In this document: piece after piece, positions 54,577 to 63,288 of the stretch
Position numbering within the stretch: the stretch's first letter is position 1
How the letters are laid out: each line of letters starts with the position of its first letter
Source: Faecalispora anaeroviscerum
GTDB lineage: Bacteria > Bacillota > Clostridia > Oscillospirales > Acutalibacteraceae
NCBI RefSeq assembly: GCF_947568225.1
Contig: NZ_CANOOQ010000001.1
Location: 310,001 to 374,000, forward strand
DNA: 64,000 nt
Direction of reading: 5' to 3'
Made by a program: the position numbers and the translations under genes
Notes under the pieces: generated by a model
Database searches by the model: none
The model's input: only the letters and a program-made list of their open reading frames with translations
What the model was told of the DNA's origin: nothing

Positions 54577-55846
54577 GCTTTTGATTGTTGACGACGACCA
54601 GATCATCCGGGCCGGGATGAAGCAGAATATCAATTGGGAAGAAAACGGCATTGAGGTTATCGGAACCGCCAGCAATGGGAAAGAGTGCCTTGAGATGATC
54701 CCCAGCTGCCTGCCCGACATTATCCTGACCGATATTAAAATGCCGTTTATGGACGGAGTGGAGCTGATGGAGGCGGTATACCGGCTGTATCCCCATATCA
54801 AGGTGGTTCTGCTGACTGCGTACGGCGATTTTAAATACGCGCAGATGGCGCTGAATTATAAGGTTTGCCAGTACGTGATGAAATACGAGCATAATTCCGA
54901 GGTGCTGGGAGCCGTATTAAAGGCCGCCAGGGAATCCGATGCCCAGAAGGATAATGTGGAGATTATCAAACGCAGCAAGAAGCTTTTGGAAAATAAATTT
55001 TTTTATGATCTGGTGGTCAATTTTCAAGATGAAAATGAGCTGAACGAACGCGCAGATCGTTTGAACATTCATTTTGTAGGCCCGGCTTTCTGCGTGGTGT
55101 GCATCGACATTGGCAAAAGAAGCGAACGCGAGGCAGAAATTCTGCTGTGGCAGAAAAAACAACTTTGCGATAAAATCGGAGAGCTGCTGCAAAGTCGGCT
55201 CAGCCTCCCGAATGGATACGTGTATTATTTTGTGGGCGATATTTACCTGAATCTGGTTGTAAACTTTGCGGAGCGGCTGTCTGAACGGGAGCAGGAGGAA
55301 TTCTTCGTTCAGCTTGAGCAGGCGTTTTATCTGGTGAAGGAAACCCAGAGCGTAACGCTGTCTGCCGGGGCGGGCTCGCTGTACAATGGATATCACAATA
55401 TTTTGAAATCCTATACGGAAGCGACGCAGGCCTTAGAAATGAAAAGCATGATGGAGTCCTGCCTGCAGGAAGGGAAGAATCTCATTCGGTTTGAGGAACT
55501 GAAAAACAGCAGTGTTTCTCATGCCGCCGTTCTCAGGCAGGTGCTGGCGTTTGTGGACTCCAATTATCATCAGGAGGATCTTTCTCTCAACCGGATCGCC
55601 GAAGAGGTTCATCTGACGCCCAGCTACATCAGCACTCTATTTAAAAAATACCAGGGGGTCAATCTCAGCGATTATTTGATGGATCTCCGTGTGAAGAAGG
55701 CGATGAGCCTACTGGCGGAAACGGAATTTAAAACGTATGAAATTTCTGAAAAGGTTGGCTACGGCAACCCACAGTATTTCAGTGTGGTTTTTAAACGAAT
55801 TACCGGCTACGCCCCGGGAGAGTACCGTAAAATCAGCCGTGCCTAA
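54569..55846 (+). CDS. YesN-family response regulator with AraC DNA-binding domain
   Basis: A 425-residue regulator. It has a receiver domain with acidic pocket VDDD (7-10) and phospho-acceptor D55 in LTDIKMP, a middle region of about 170 residues of YesN type, and a C-terminal AraC helix-turn-helix pair (LNRIAEEVHLTPSYISTLFKKY and the second YEISEKVGYGNPQYFSVVFKRITGYAPGEYR). The GTG start overlaps the kinase stop and has GGAGGAG upstream. It should activate carbohydrate-uptake genes, either this lipoprotein's operon or the neighbouring transporter. Target sites cannot be seen. Confidence 0.92.
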   Translation: MHKLLIVDDDQIIRAGMKQNINWEENGIEVIGTASNGKECLEMIPSCLPDIILTDIKMPFMDGVELMEAVYRLYPHIKVVLLTAYGDFKYAQMALNYKVCQYVMKYEHNSEVLGAVLKAARESDAQKDNVEIIKRSKKLLENKFFYDLVVNFQDENELNERADRLNIHFVGPAFCVVCIDIGKRSEREAEILLWQKKQLCDKIGELLQSRLSLPNGYVYYFVGDIYLNLVVNFAERLSEREQEEFFVQLEQAFYLVKETQSVTLSAGAGSLYNGYHNILKSYTEATQALEMKSMMESCLQEGKNLIRFEELKNSSVSHAAVLRQVLAFVDSNYHQEDLSLNRIAEEVHLTPSYISTLFKKYQGVNLSDYLMDLRVKKAMSLLAETEFKTYEISEKVGYGNPQYFSVVFKRITGYAPGEYRKISRA

Positions 55847-55966
55847 GGGGATAGGGAGCAGTGATAACCCTATAAAAGAAGATCTGTTCATTGAATGCAG
55901 ACAACAAAAAAGAGGTAATTTGGTTTTTGCTATGTAGTGCGATACTTTTTAATAGGAGACTATGAA

Positions 55967-56386
55967 ATGTTAAGAGATGCTGAAAAAACAATCGGAAACT
56001 TGATTGATAAGCAGAATATTTCCTTTATCAGTTCAATCGATGAAAACGGATTCCCCAACACAAAGGCCATGCTTCCTCCAAGAATAAGAGAGGGAATACG
56101 AACTTTTTACTTTACGACAAATACTTCTTCTATGAGAGTATCGCAGTACCGTTCTAATCCAAAAGCATGTATTTATTTTTGTGATAAAAGGTTTTTTCGC
56201 GGAGTGATGCTTACCGGTACGGCTGAAGTGCTGGAGGACGCCGCAAGTAAAGAAATGGTTTGGCAAGAGGGCGATACAAAATATTACCCGAAAAGCGTTA
56301 CCGACCCTGATTATTGTGTTTTGAAATTCACGGCAGAGGCAGGGCGATATTATGCCAATTTTAACTCTGAAAGCTTTTTAATTTAA
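55967..56386 (+). CDS. pyridoxamine 5'-phosphate oxidase-like flavoprotein
   Basis: A 139-residue protein with the split-barrel flavin-binding fold. ISFISSIDENGFPNTKAMLPP (about 19-39), IRTFYFTTNTSSMRVSQYRSNPKACIYFCDKR (about 45-76) and GVMLTGTAEVLED are the general-stress/PNPOx-like pattern. It is shorter than true PdxH (about 210) and lacks its PLP-binding tail, so B6 synthesis is unlikely; FMN-, haem- or F420-type reductase roles are possible. ATG 55967 was chosen for its AGGAG site. It follows the YesN gene by about 120 bases and is probably independent. Confidence 0.8.
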   Translation: MLRDAEKTIGNLIDKQNISFISSIDENGFPNTKAMLPPRIREGIRTFYFTTNTSSMRVSQYRSNPKACIYFCDKRFFRGVMLTGTAEVLEDAASKEMVWQEGDTKYYPKSVTDPDYCVLKFTAEAGRYYANFNSESFLI

Positions 56387-56564
56387 AGCTCTGTTTTCCC
56401 TTTTCTAACCCCAATAGAAAGAGAGAGGGGGTTATTCTGCCATCTGCCAAAGTTCGGCTGATTTTGAGGAGCAATCATTCTTCTGTTCAAAATCAAGCAG
56501 AAAAATTTCTATTCTGAACAAATTTCAAGTACTTAGTGAAAAAAGGATAGTAAAATATTTTGGA
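56387..56564. other. intergenic region before the ammonium transporter leader
   Basis: AT-rich sequence containing no frame with a ribosome site. No clear terminator is visible for the upstream oxidase-like gene. Confidence 0.4.
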
Positions 56565-56593
56565 TTGATTTTAGTAAATTTGTATGGTATGCT
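56565..56593 (+). promoter_or_regulatory. promoter of the ammonium transporter leader
   Basis: TTGATT (56565-56570) and TATGCT (56588-56593) with a 17-base spacer; the predicted start is near 56600, giving a leader of about 240 bases. Confidence 0.5.
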
Positions 56594-56623
56594 TTTTGTA
56601 ATCCAATCAGTAATTCGGCAATG

Positions 56624-56668
56624 AGGCCTCATTCATGGTGCAACCAGCACCGTGAGTGAGGCCTTTTT
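56624..56668 (+). terminator. intrinsic terminator inside the amt leader (possible attenuator)
   Basis: AGGCCTCATTCATGGTGC and GCACCGTGAGTGAGGCCT form a long stem (one mismatch) around AACCA, followed by TTTTT. It lies about 25 bases after the predicted transcription start and 170 bases before amt, so it may control readthrough. It may instead end an upstream transcript. Confidence 0.7.
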
Positions 56669-56838
56669 AGGTGGTTGGCCGGCGATCATCCAAAATAGAA
56701 TTGCTGCGATAGAGTTACTTTATCACTGGTCGTTTCTTTTCTCACCAAAGGCTCGAAAAGAAATCAAAAGGAATTGTTTGTGTTTTGCAATGGTGTTGCT
56801 AAGCAACACAGTCCAATCATATTTGAGGAGGAAAACGA

Positions 56839-58194
56839 ATGAATGCTGTCAACTCGGGGGACATCTCTTGGATGCTAACCTCTTCTGCTCTCGTTTTAAT
56901 TATGACCCCTGGCCTTGCTCTTTTTTACGGAGGAATGGCCGGACGTAAAAATACAGTCAATACTGTCATGTCGTCCGCTTTTATCATGGGCCTGGCTTCC
57001 ATCCTTTGGGTTCTGTTCGGATTTTCTCTGTCCTTCAGCGGTGGGGTTGGAGGGATCATCGGTGATTTCAGCTGGTTTGGCATGAACTTTACGGAGGATT
57101 CGGCGGCAACCGCCTATGCGCCGACAACGGTCTGTTTTGCTGTATTTCAGATGATGTTTGCCATTATCACTCCCGCTCTGATTACCGGCGCACTGATCGG
57201 CAGAATGCGTTTTTCTGCTCTGTTTGTTTTCGTTGCCCTATGGTCGGTGATCGTGTATTATCCTCTTGCCCACATGGTGTGGGGCGGCGGTTACCTGATG
57301 AAGCTTGGTGCAATCGACTTTGCAGGCGGCACGGTGGTTCATATCAGTTCCGGCGTCAGCGCTCTCATGGTTGCCGTTTGGCTGGGCGCCCGCAAAAAGA
57401 CTGGCAGCGAGGCACCACGCCCGCACAATATGCCGCTTGTGTTTCTCGGTGCGGCGCTTCTGTGGTTCGGCTGGTTCGGCTTTAACGCAGGTAGCGCGGG
57501 TGCGGCCAACACTCTGGCGGTTCACGCTTTCATGACCACCAACACCGCCTGCGCGGCGGCAATGCTCTCCTGGATGCTGATTGAGAAGCTTCGCACCGGC
57601 AAAATGACCCTTGCGGGTGTTTCTACCGGAATCGTTATCGGTTTGGTCGCCATTACTCCCGGCGCGGGCTTTGTTCCAATCTGGGCCTCTCTGGTCATTG
57701 GCGCTATGGTCAGTCCCATCTGTTATTTCTTCATCTACGTAGTCAAACCCAAGTTTGGCTACGACGATTCTCTAGATGCCTTTGGATGCCATGGTATCGG
57801 CGGAGTCTGGGGCGCGATTGCAACTGGTATCTTTGCGGTGAAGGGCTTCAATCCCGACCCCAGTCTGGATGCGGTACAGTGGAACGGCCTCTTCTTTGGC
57901 GAGAGCGAGCTGTTTATACGTCAGCTCATCGCGATTGGTATTACGCTGGTGGTGTCTATTATTGGAACAGGAGTTGCGCTTGGTATCACACAGTTGGTTT
58001 TGAGAAGAATTCGCGTAACCCCCGAAGAGGAAGAGCTTGGTCTAGATCTTGTCGAGCACGGCGAGCCCGCATACCCGGCCTTTGACGGAGTGGATTCTCC
58101 GGACGCAGGCTTTGCTCTTACCGAAACCGAGCGGGTATACTCTGAAAAAACGCACCATGTAGCGGAAGCAAAAAGCGCCGGTTTCTCCGGTTGA
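56839..58194 (+). CDS. amt: ammonium transporter
   Basis: A 451-residue Amt/MEP/Rh channel with about eleven helices. The family signature DFAGGTVVHISSGVSALM (about 161-178) and the pore segments GLALFYGGMAGRKNTVN (27-43) and CHGIGGVWGAIATGIF (histidine-containing, about 317-332) are present. A charged C-terminal tail of about 65 residues follows the last helix and could contact a PII protein, but no glnB/glnK gene is adjacent, which is unusual. GAGGAGG precedes ATG 56839. Expression may depend on readthrough of the leader terminator. A terminator lies about 190 bases downstream. Confidence 0.93.
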   Translation: MNAVNSGDISWMLTSSALVLIMTPGLALFYGGMAGRKNTVNTVMSSAFIMGLASILWVLFGFSLSFSGGVGGIIGDFSWFGMNFTEDSAATAYAPTTVCFAVFQMMFAIITPALITGALIGRMRFSALFVFVALWSVIVYYPLAHMVWGGGYLMKLGAIDFAGGTVVHISSGVSALMVAVWLGARKKTGSEAPRPHNMPLVFLGAALLWFGWFGFNAGSAGAANTLAVHAFMTTNTACAAAMLSWMLIEKLRTGKMTLAGVSTGIVIGLVAITPGAGFVPIWASLVIGAMVSPICYFFIYVVKPKFGYDDSLDAFGCHGIGGVWGAIATGIFAVKGFNPDPSLDAVQWNGLFFGESELFIRQLIAIGITLVVSIIGTGVALGITQLVLRRIRVTPEEEELGLDLVEHGEPAYPAFDGVDSPDAGFALTETERVYSEKTHHVAEAKSAGFSG

Positions 58195-58385
58195 CGAATG
58201 GCTTTGAAAACGCGCACAGCGTGCAGGTGCCTGAAGAAACAACTGGTTTCTTGCGGTAGAGCAGGGCTCAGGTAAGTCCGGAACATCGCTTCTGTTTCTG
58301 GCCACCGCATCTGCGGTTTTAAATCCTTTTGCTTACAAGACTCATAATGATAGAAAAACTGTACTCCTTCCACCGAAAGGTGGAG

Positions 58386-58424
58386 AAAACACCCGCGGGA
58401 TCGGAATACCCCGCGGGTGTTTTC
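58386..58424 (+). terminator. terminator downstream of amt
   Basis: AAAACACCCGCGGG and CCCGCGGGTGTTTT form a 14-base perfect stem around ATCGGAATAC with TTTT in its 3' arm. The 190 bases between the amt stop and this site show no gene. Confidence 0.88.
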
Positions 58425-58556
58425 TGTGTGTTCAAAAAATTTGTCACATATGTTTCGATTTTATTTTATATTATTGTTTTGCAAAAAACTGCCTCAAAAG
58501 AAGCTGCATATTCGAGTATTACGGCAGGAAATAATAAAACCGGAGGAATCGATCAA

Positions 58557-58742
58557 TTGAGAATGAATAATGAAAGGCAGCTTATGGACAACAATAAGAA
58601 CAGGATGAAGGACAGACCCAAAAGCAACCCTGAGCTTCGAAAAATGAAGCCCCGGGAAAATTCAGATATCGGTATGATAAATGGCAGAAAAACAGGACAG
58701 CATGACGCCGGATTTGAAAAAACAAAGGAGGGCATAAGATGA
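58557..58742 (+). CDS. small basic hypothetical protein
   Basis: A 61-residue, highly charged, Asn/Lys/Arg-rich protein without hydrophobic segments (NNKNRMKDRPKSNPELRKMKP near 11-31). The TTG at 58557 has GGAGGA nine bases upstream and is the likely start; an ATG two codons later is possible. It overlaps the HMA-like gene by four bases (ATGA), so the two are coupled. No family is recognised. It is predicted to be disordered, like several small spore or nucleic-acid-associated proteins of Clostridia, but this is only composition. Confidence 0.6.
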   Translation: MRMNNERQLMDNNKNRMKDRPKSNPELRKMKPRENSDIGMINGRKTGQHDAGFEKTKEGIR

Positions 58743-58948
58743 ATACCATGCTTTGCAATGTTTCAGGACTTCAGAATAAAGAAGGCAAAACTCAGATTAA
58801 AAACGCATTGAACAAGATCAAGGGAGTCAATCAGGTTGGAGTAAATCTTGTCACAGGTTCTATTGAAGTGAAATATAATGAACCCGCAACTGAAATTGAG
58901 CTGAAAGACTGTATTGAAAACACGGGTTTCCAAATTGAGTATGAATAG
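58739..58948 (+). CDS. heavy-metal-associated-fold protein lacking the CxxC motif
   Basis: A 69-residue protein with the full beta-alpha-beta-beta-alpha-beta pattern of HMA domains such as CopZ. ALNKIKGVNQVGVNLVTGSIEVKYNEP (about 22-48) and a closing IENTGFQIEYE match the fold. The metal loop, normally GMxCxxC, reads GLQNKEG (10-16), so both metal-binding cysteines are gone. A lone Cys6 and Cys59 remain. Loss of the site suggests a structural or regulatory role rather than copper transport. It is the middle gene of three tiny coupled genes. Confidence 0.75.
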   Translation: MNTMLCNVSGLQNKEGKTQIKNALNKIKGVNQVGVNLVTGSIEVKYNEPATEIELKDCIENTGFQIEYE

Positions 58949-58957
58949 GAGGTTGTT

Positions 58958-59113
58958 ATGAGCAATCAAAAGAAAAGTTCAAAGAACGGAAAAAATCAGG
59001 AAAAGAAATTCCCATCCAAACATGTGAAGCATGATCCAAATGCAGAAAGTGCAAGAGCTGTTTTCGGCCTCAAAGAGGCGGAGCAAACGGACAACAGGCA
59101 TTTGTCAATTTAA
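58958..59113 (+). CDS. tiny conserved-looking protein (CPC_1213-like)
   Basis: A 51-residue Lys-rich protein with a strong ribosome site (AGGAGGT) nine bases after the HMA-like stop. The basic N-terminus (MSNQKKSSKNGKNQEKKF) is followed by KHVKHDPNAESARAVFGLKEAEQ, which resembles a small Clostridia family I recall as CPC_1213; that name is tentative. No function is known. The terminator directly after the stop supports it being a real expressed gene. Confidence 0.6.
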   Translation: MSNQKKSSKNGKNQEKKFPSKHVKHDPNAESARAVFGLKEAEQTDNRHLSI

Positions 59114-59114
59114 G

Positions 59115-59153
59115 AAAAAGCCGGTGAACCATACCGCGGTTCACCGGCTTTTT
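59115..59153. terminator. terminator between the small-gene cluster and ireB
   Basis: AAAAAGCCGGTGAACC and GGTTCACCGGCTTTTT form a 16-base stem with a seven-base loop; A and T runs allow use on both strands. Confidence 0.9.
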
Positions 59154-59165
59154 AATCGTAATATT

Positions 59166-59411
59166 TTATTCCCCTAAATACGATTTCAGCAGCACCTGCA
59201 ATAGTTCGTCACGGTCAATGCGGCGAATCAGGCTGCGGGCGTTGTTATGCGCCGTGATATACGTAGGATCCTCGGAGAGGATGTACCCTACAATTTGATT
59301 GATTGGGTTATATCCTTTTTCCTTCAAAGCGTCATATACGGTGGTCAGGATGTTCTTAATATCCTCTTCACGGTCGCCGGGAAAGGAAAAAGTCATCGTT
59401 TTATCGAACAT
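59166..59411 (-). CDS. ireB: IreB-family regulatory phosphoprotein
   Basis: An 81-residue protein of the IreB/YrzL (DUF965) family. MFDKTMTFSFPGD (1-13), YDALKEKGYNPINQIVGYILSEDPTYITAHNNARSLI (about 28-64) and a final LLKSYLGE are nearly diagnostic. In Enterococcus, IreB is a substrate of the Ser/Thr kinase IreK and lowers cephalosporin resistance. ATG 59411 has GGAGGTG upstream; the frame's earlier ATG at 59441 lacks one. The kinase-phosphatase pair is not in this window. The gene lies downstream of pheT with a 98-base gap. Confidence 0.93.
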   Translation of the reverse strand: MFDKTMTFSFPGDREEDIKNILTTVYDALKEKGYNPINQIVGYILSEDPTYITAHNNARSLIRRIDRDELLQVLLKSYLGE

Positions 59412-59509
59412 GGATACACCTCCAGTATGGTAATCATACAATATTTCACGGTGGAAAACAAGAGGATTTTGTGACGAAAATCGAAACAGATTCTTTCCGT
59501 TTTGAAAAT

Positions 59510-61888
59510 TCAGGAACGCAGCAGCGCGCCAATTTTCTCCAGCTCCTGAAACACCTTTTTCATTACGGAGCCGGTGGCCTCTTCGTTGAGCGTGCCTTCA
59601 CCGGAACGCAGTATCAGGCTGAATGCCACGCTTTTTTTGCCGGCTTCGATCTGCTCACCTTTGTAAACGTCGAACAGGCGAATATTTTCCAGCAGCTTGC
59701 CGGCACCGCGCACAATGGCCTGCTGCAGGTCGCGCACAGGAATCTCGTCACTGCAGATCAGCGCTAAGTCGCGGGTGACCGCCGGGAACTTCGGCAGGGG
59801 AGCGTACTGCTTTTCGGTCTGCGCATAGCGGAACATTAAATCCAGATCCAGCGTGAAGCTGTAAACCCGCTCGCCGATGCCGTAATTCTCCTGCACCTGG
59901 GGATGAATCTCTCCCAGAACGCCCAGGCGTTCGCCGCCGATCGTGAGCACTGCGCAGCGGCCGGGATGGTAGCTGAATTCATCCGCAGCGGCAACAATAT
60001 CCCAGCCTGTAACGGAAACGCGGTCGAGCAAATCCTCCACAATTCCCTTCAGGGTGAAGAAATCCGCGCCATTTCCGTACAGGCCGCCGATGAGCACCTT
60101 GTGTTCCACGGGCAGCTTGTCGGGCTCTGTGGGCAGGTATTCTCTGGCCGGCTCAAACAAGGCGGCCGCCCCATTGCGGTTGTTGTAGTTCTTCGCCAGA
60201 ATCTCCAGCATGGAAGGCAGCGCTACCGTACGCATGATGCTAGTGTCCTCGCCCAGCGGGTTTGAGATTACAACCGAGCGGCGCAGAGGAGAATCCGCCG
60301 GCATGCGAATTTTGTCGTAATACTTGGGGCTAATGAACGAATACGTAGTGATTTCGCTCAGACCCAGTGCTAGCATAGCATTGCTCACCGCAGAATCGAA
60401 TCTCTGGCGGGCGCTGAATTTACCCTGTGCGCCGCCGGGCAAACTCTGGCTCGGAATGTTATTATACCCATAAAAACGCGCGACTTCCTCGGCAATGTCT
60501 GCCTTGTGCTGCAGGTCGGGGCGGAATGTCGGTACGATTACGGTATCGCCGTCCAGGCGGCAGCCGATGCGGCTGAGGATTTCTTCCATCTGCGCCACAG
60601 AAAGCTTGCACCCGAGGAAGCGGTTGATCCAGTCAGCCTCGAGCGGAATGCGAAGCGGCTGTGTTTCAATTGCGCCGTCCATCAGTACGTCGTCCAGCAC
60701 GTCGCCGGCATCGAGAAGCTCAATGAGCTCGCAGGCACGTTCCAGCGCGGGCAGGCAGTTGTTGGGGTCAAGCCCTTTTTCAAAGCGGGAAGAAGCATCG
60801 GTACGCATGCCCAGCGCCTTCGCGGTCAGGCGGACGGATACCGCGTCGAAGCACGCGGATTCGAACACAATCGTCGTGGTGTCATCCATAATACCGCTGA
60901 ATTCTCCGCCCATCACGCCTGCAACGGCGACCGGCTTGGCTGCATCAGCAATTACCAGATTGCTTTCATTCAGCTTCCGTTCCACACCGTCGAGCGTTGT
61001 AATGCTTTCTCCGGCTTTCGCGCGGCGCACACAGATTTTCCCCTGCTCTACAAAGCGCAGGTCAAAGGCGTGCATGGGCTGGCCGTATTCGAGCATCACA
61101 TAGTTGGTAATATCCACAATGTTATTGATGGGGCGAACACCCATCACACGTAGACGCTCGCGCAACCAGCGGGGAGAGGGCTTCACCCGCACATTTTTCA
61201 CAATGCGGGCGCAGTAGGCCGCGCAGAGGTCGGGTGCTTCAATCGCAACGTCTAAAAGCTCCTTACCGCTGCCGTGGCCGGCTTTCACCACCGGGGTATG
61301 CAGTGCCAGTGGCTTCTGGAAGGTGGCGGCTACCTCGCGCGCCAGACCGATGACAGAGAAGCAGTCGGGGCGGTTCGAGGTAATTTCAAACCCCACCTGG
61401 GTGTCGTTCAGGCCGATTGCTTCCTGAATTGGGTCGCCGGGCTTGCAGTCCTCCTGCAATACAAAAATTCCATTTTCAATCGCGTAGGGGAAGTCGTTGA
61501 TCGTAAGATTCAGCTCGCTCAGAGAGCACATCATACCGAAGCTCTCCACACCGCGTAGCTTGCCTTTTTTGATTTTCACACCGTTCGGCAGGGTAGAGCC
61601 GTGCAGCGCCGCAGGAACCAGATCATTTTCCTTCAGGTTCTGCGCGCCGGTCACAATCTGAATCGGCTCGGCTTCGCCAATATCGACTGAGCAAATCAAC
61701 AGGTGATCTGAATCCGGGTGCGGTGTAATTGAGAGGATGCGGCCGACGACGACCTTGTCAATGTCGGTTCCCTCTGTATGGTATTCCTCTACCTTAGAGC
61801 CGGAAATCGTAACTGCCTCCGTGAAATCACGCATCGGCATCGGGTCCGGCGTAACAAATTCTTTTAACCATTTCATCGAAAGATTCAT
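59510..61888 (-). CDS. pheT: phenylalanine--tRNA ligase beta subunit
   Basis: A 792-residue beta chain of the heterotetrameric enzyme. It has an N-terminal tRNA-binding OB domain (VVGRILSITPHPDSDHLLICSVDIG, about 46-70), the B3/B4 editing region (GVMGGEFSGIMDDTT), B5 (DIAEEVARFYGYNNIPS) and a C-terminal anticodon-binding FDX-ACB domain starting PLPKFPAVTRDLALIC. Length is normal. It follows pheS by 14 bases in the standard pheST operon, controlled by the T-box leader upstream of pheS. Confidence 0.96.
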   Translation of the reverse strand: MNLSMKWLKEFVTPDPMPMRDFTEAVTISGSKVEEYHTEGTDIDKVVVGRILSITPHPDSDHLLICSVDIGEAEPIQIVTGAQNLKENDLVPAALHGSTLPNGVKIKKGKLRGVESFGMMCSLSELNLTINDFPYAIENGIFVLQEDCKPGDPIQEAIGLNDTQVGFEITSNRPDCFSVIGLAREVAATFQKPLALHTPVVKAGHGSGKELLDVAIEAPDLCAAYCARIVKNVRVKPSPRWLRERLRVMGVRPINNIVDITNYVMLEYGQPMHAFDLRFVEQGKICVRRAKAGESITTLDGVERKLNESNLVIADAAKPVAVAGVMGGEFSGIMDDTTTIVFESACFDAVSVRLTAKALGMRTDASSRFEKGLDPNNCLPALERACELIELLDAGDVLDDVLMDGAIETQPLRIPLEADWINRFLGCKLSVAQMEEILSRIGCRLDGDTVIVPTFRPDLQHKADIAEEVARFYGYNNIPSQSLPGGAQGKFSARQRFDSAVSNAMLALGLSEITTYSFISPKYYDKIRMPADSPLRRSVVISNPLGEDTSIMRTVALPSMLEILAKNYNNRNGAAALFEPAREYLPTEPDKLPVEHKVLIGGLYGNGADFFTLKGIVEDLLDRVSVTGWDIVAAADEFSYHPGRCAVLTIGGERLGVLGEIHPQVQENYGIGERVYSFTLDLDLMFRYAQTEKQYAPLPKFPAVTRDLALICSDEIPVRDLQQAIVRGAGKLLENIRLFDVYKGEQIEAGKKSVAFSLILRSGEGTLNEEATGSVMKKVFQELEKIGALLRS

Positions 61889-61902
61889 TCTGGGCTCACC
61901 TC

Positions 61903-62922
61903 CTAAAACTGCTTCAAGAATCGAATGTCGTTTTCATAGAACAATCGCAAGTCGTCAATGTTGTAGCGGCGCATGACGACGCGCTCCAGACCCATGCCGA
62001 GCGCAAAGCCGCTGTACACCTCAGGGTCGATGCCGCAATTCGACAGCACCTTCGGGTGTACCATGCCGCAGCCCAGAATTTCAATCCAGCCCTCGCCTTT
62101 ACACAGGCGGCAGCCCTCGCCGTGGCAGTTGAAGCACTGCACATCCACCTCGGCGGATGGCTCGGTAAACGGGAAGTGATGCGGGCGGAAGCGCACGATG
62201 GAATCCTCGCCGTACAGACGTTTGACGAAGGTTTCGAGCGTATCCTTCAGGTTCGCAAAGGTGATGCCTTTATCCACAACAAGCCCCTCGATCTGTTGGA
62301 ACAAAGGGGAGTGGGTGGCATCCACCGCATCGGAGCGGTACACGCGGCCGGGAGAGATGATGCGAATGGGCGGCTGCGTTTTCTCCATTACGCGAACCTG
62401 TACAGGAGAGGTCTGTGTGCGCAGAACAATGTTGTCGTTAATATAGAAGGTATCCTGTGTATCGCGCGCGGGATGGTTTTTGGGAATATTCAGAGCCTCA
62501 AAGTTGTAGTAGTCGTATTCTACCTCGGGGCCGTCTACAATTTCAAAGCCCATGCCGACAAAAATTTCCTTGATTTCATCGAGTACGATGGAAAGTGGGT
62601 GCTTCGCGCCCAACTCGTGGTGCTTGCCGGGAAGAGTGACGTCCAGTTTTTCATGCTCCAGGCGGGCTTGCACTACCTGATCCTTCAGCTCGGCGGCGCG
62701 CTGTGTCAGCTCGTCCTCGATCATGGTGCGCACCTGGTTGGCCAGCTGGCCGATGACCGGACGCTCGTCGGCGGAAAGACCGCCCATCTGTTTTAAAATA
62801 GAGGTCAGCTCACCCTTTTTGCCCAGGTATTTGACCCGAAGCGTTTCCAGCACTTGCTGCCCTTTGGCCTGGGACAACTCTTTTACCGCACTGTCGCGGA
62901 TGGCTTCCAGCTGTTGCTTCAT
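61903..62922 (-). CDS. pheS: phenylalanine--tRNA ligase alpha subunit
   Basis: A 339-residue catalytic chain. It has an N-terminal coiled-coil tRNA-contact region, then class II motif 2 (RTQTSPVQVRVM and ISPGRVYRSD, about 168-201). A zinc-like CFNCHGEGCRLCKGEGW segment (about 265-281) and motif 3 (GFALGMGLERVVM, about 305-317) follow. It opens the pheST operon. AAGGAAGAATATTC lies before the ATG. Expression is expected to rise when uncharged tRNA-Phe binds the T-box leader. Confidence 0.96.
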   Translation of the reverse strand: MKQQLEAIRDSAVKELSQAKGQQVLETLRVKYLGKKGELTSILKQMGGLSADERPVIGQLANQVRTMIEDELTQRAAELKDQVVQARLEHEKLDVTLPGKHHELGAKHPLSIVLDEIKEIFVGMGFEIVDGPEVEYDYYNFEALNIPKNHPARDTQDTFYINDNIVLRTQTSPVQVRVMEKTQPPIRIISPGRVYRSDAVDATHSPLFQQIEGLVVDKGITFANLKDTLETFVKRLYGEDSIVRFRPHHFPFTEPSAEVDVQCFNCHGEGCRLCKGEGWIEILGCGMVHPKVLSNCGIDPEVYSGFALGMGLERVVMRRYNIDDLRLFYENDIRFLKQF

Positions 62923-63004
62923 GAATATTCTTCCTTTCGATATTGTTTTCGTGTGATACCGCGTGTCATTAAATTTGTTCGCTGTGAGAACAGCGTCAAA
63001 GTAT

Positions 63005-63041
63005 AAAAAAGCCCTCGTCCCCTGAAAAAAGGGACGAAGGC
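63005..63041 (-). terminator. T-box terminator of pheST leader
   Basis: On the minus strand GCCTTCGTCCC pairs with GGGACGAGGGC around a ten-base loop and is followed by TTTTTT. It competes with the T-box antiterminator. Confidence 0.9.
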
Positions 63042-63257
63042 AAAACTCCTCCGCGGTACCACCCTGATTTTTGAATCATCAAACACTTTTGCGGCCTTTA
63101 ACGGTGCCAGCCGTCGCCGCTTACTTCTGGTTCAGCAGCGCCGCTCCAAAGGGAACTTCTCCTGTATTCGCCCGCAAGCACGCTTTCAGCCCTTGGCATG
63201 CTCTCTCTGGTCGGGGAAAAACAGGGTACTTTCCTTTTTCCTCGCGTTCATCTTTAT
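63005..63257 (-). ncRNA. T-box riboswitch, tRNA-Phe specific
   Basis: The minus-strand leader holds the T-box core AGGGTGGTACCGCG (63049-63062) just before the terminator. Further upstream are an AGAGAG stem I element, a GCTGAAAGC loop, and AGAAGTTCCC in the specifier bulge with UUC (63153-63155), a phenylalanine codon. UGGU in the T-box fits the A73 ACCA end of tRNA-Phe. Uncharged tRNA-Phe would stabilise the antiterminator and allow pheST transcription. Confidence 0.92.
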
Positions 63258-63259
63258 TC

Positions 63260-63288
63260 AATATATCACGCCGGGAACATTTTTTCAA
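63260..63288 (-). promoter_or_regulatory. promoter of pheST leader
   Basis: On the minus strand TTGAAA (63283-63288) and TATATT (63260-63265) with a 17-base spacer, just before the T-box RNA. Confidence 0.65.
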
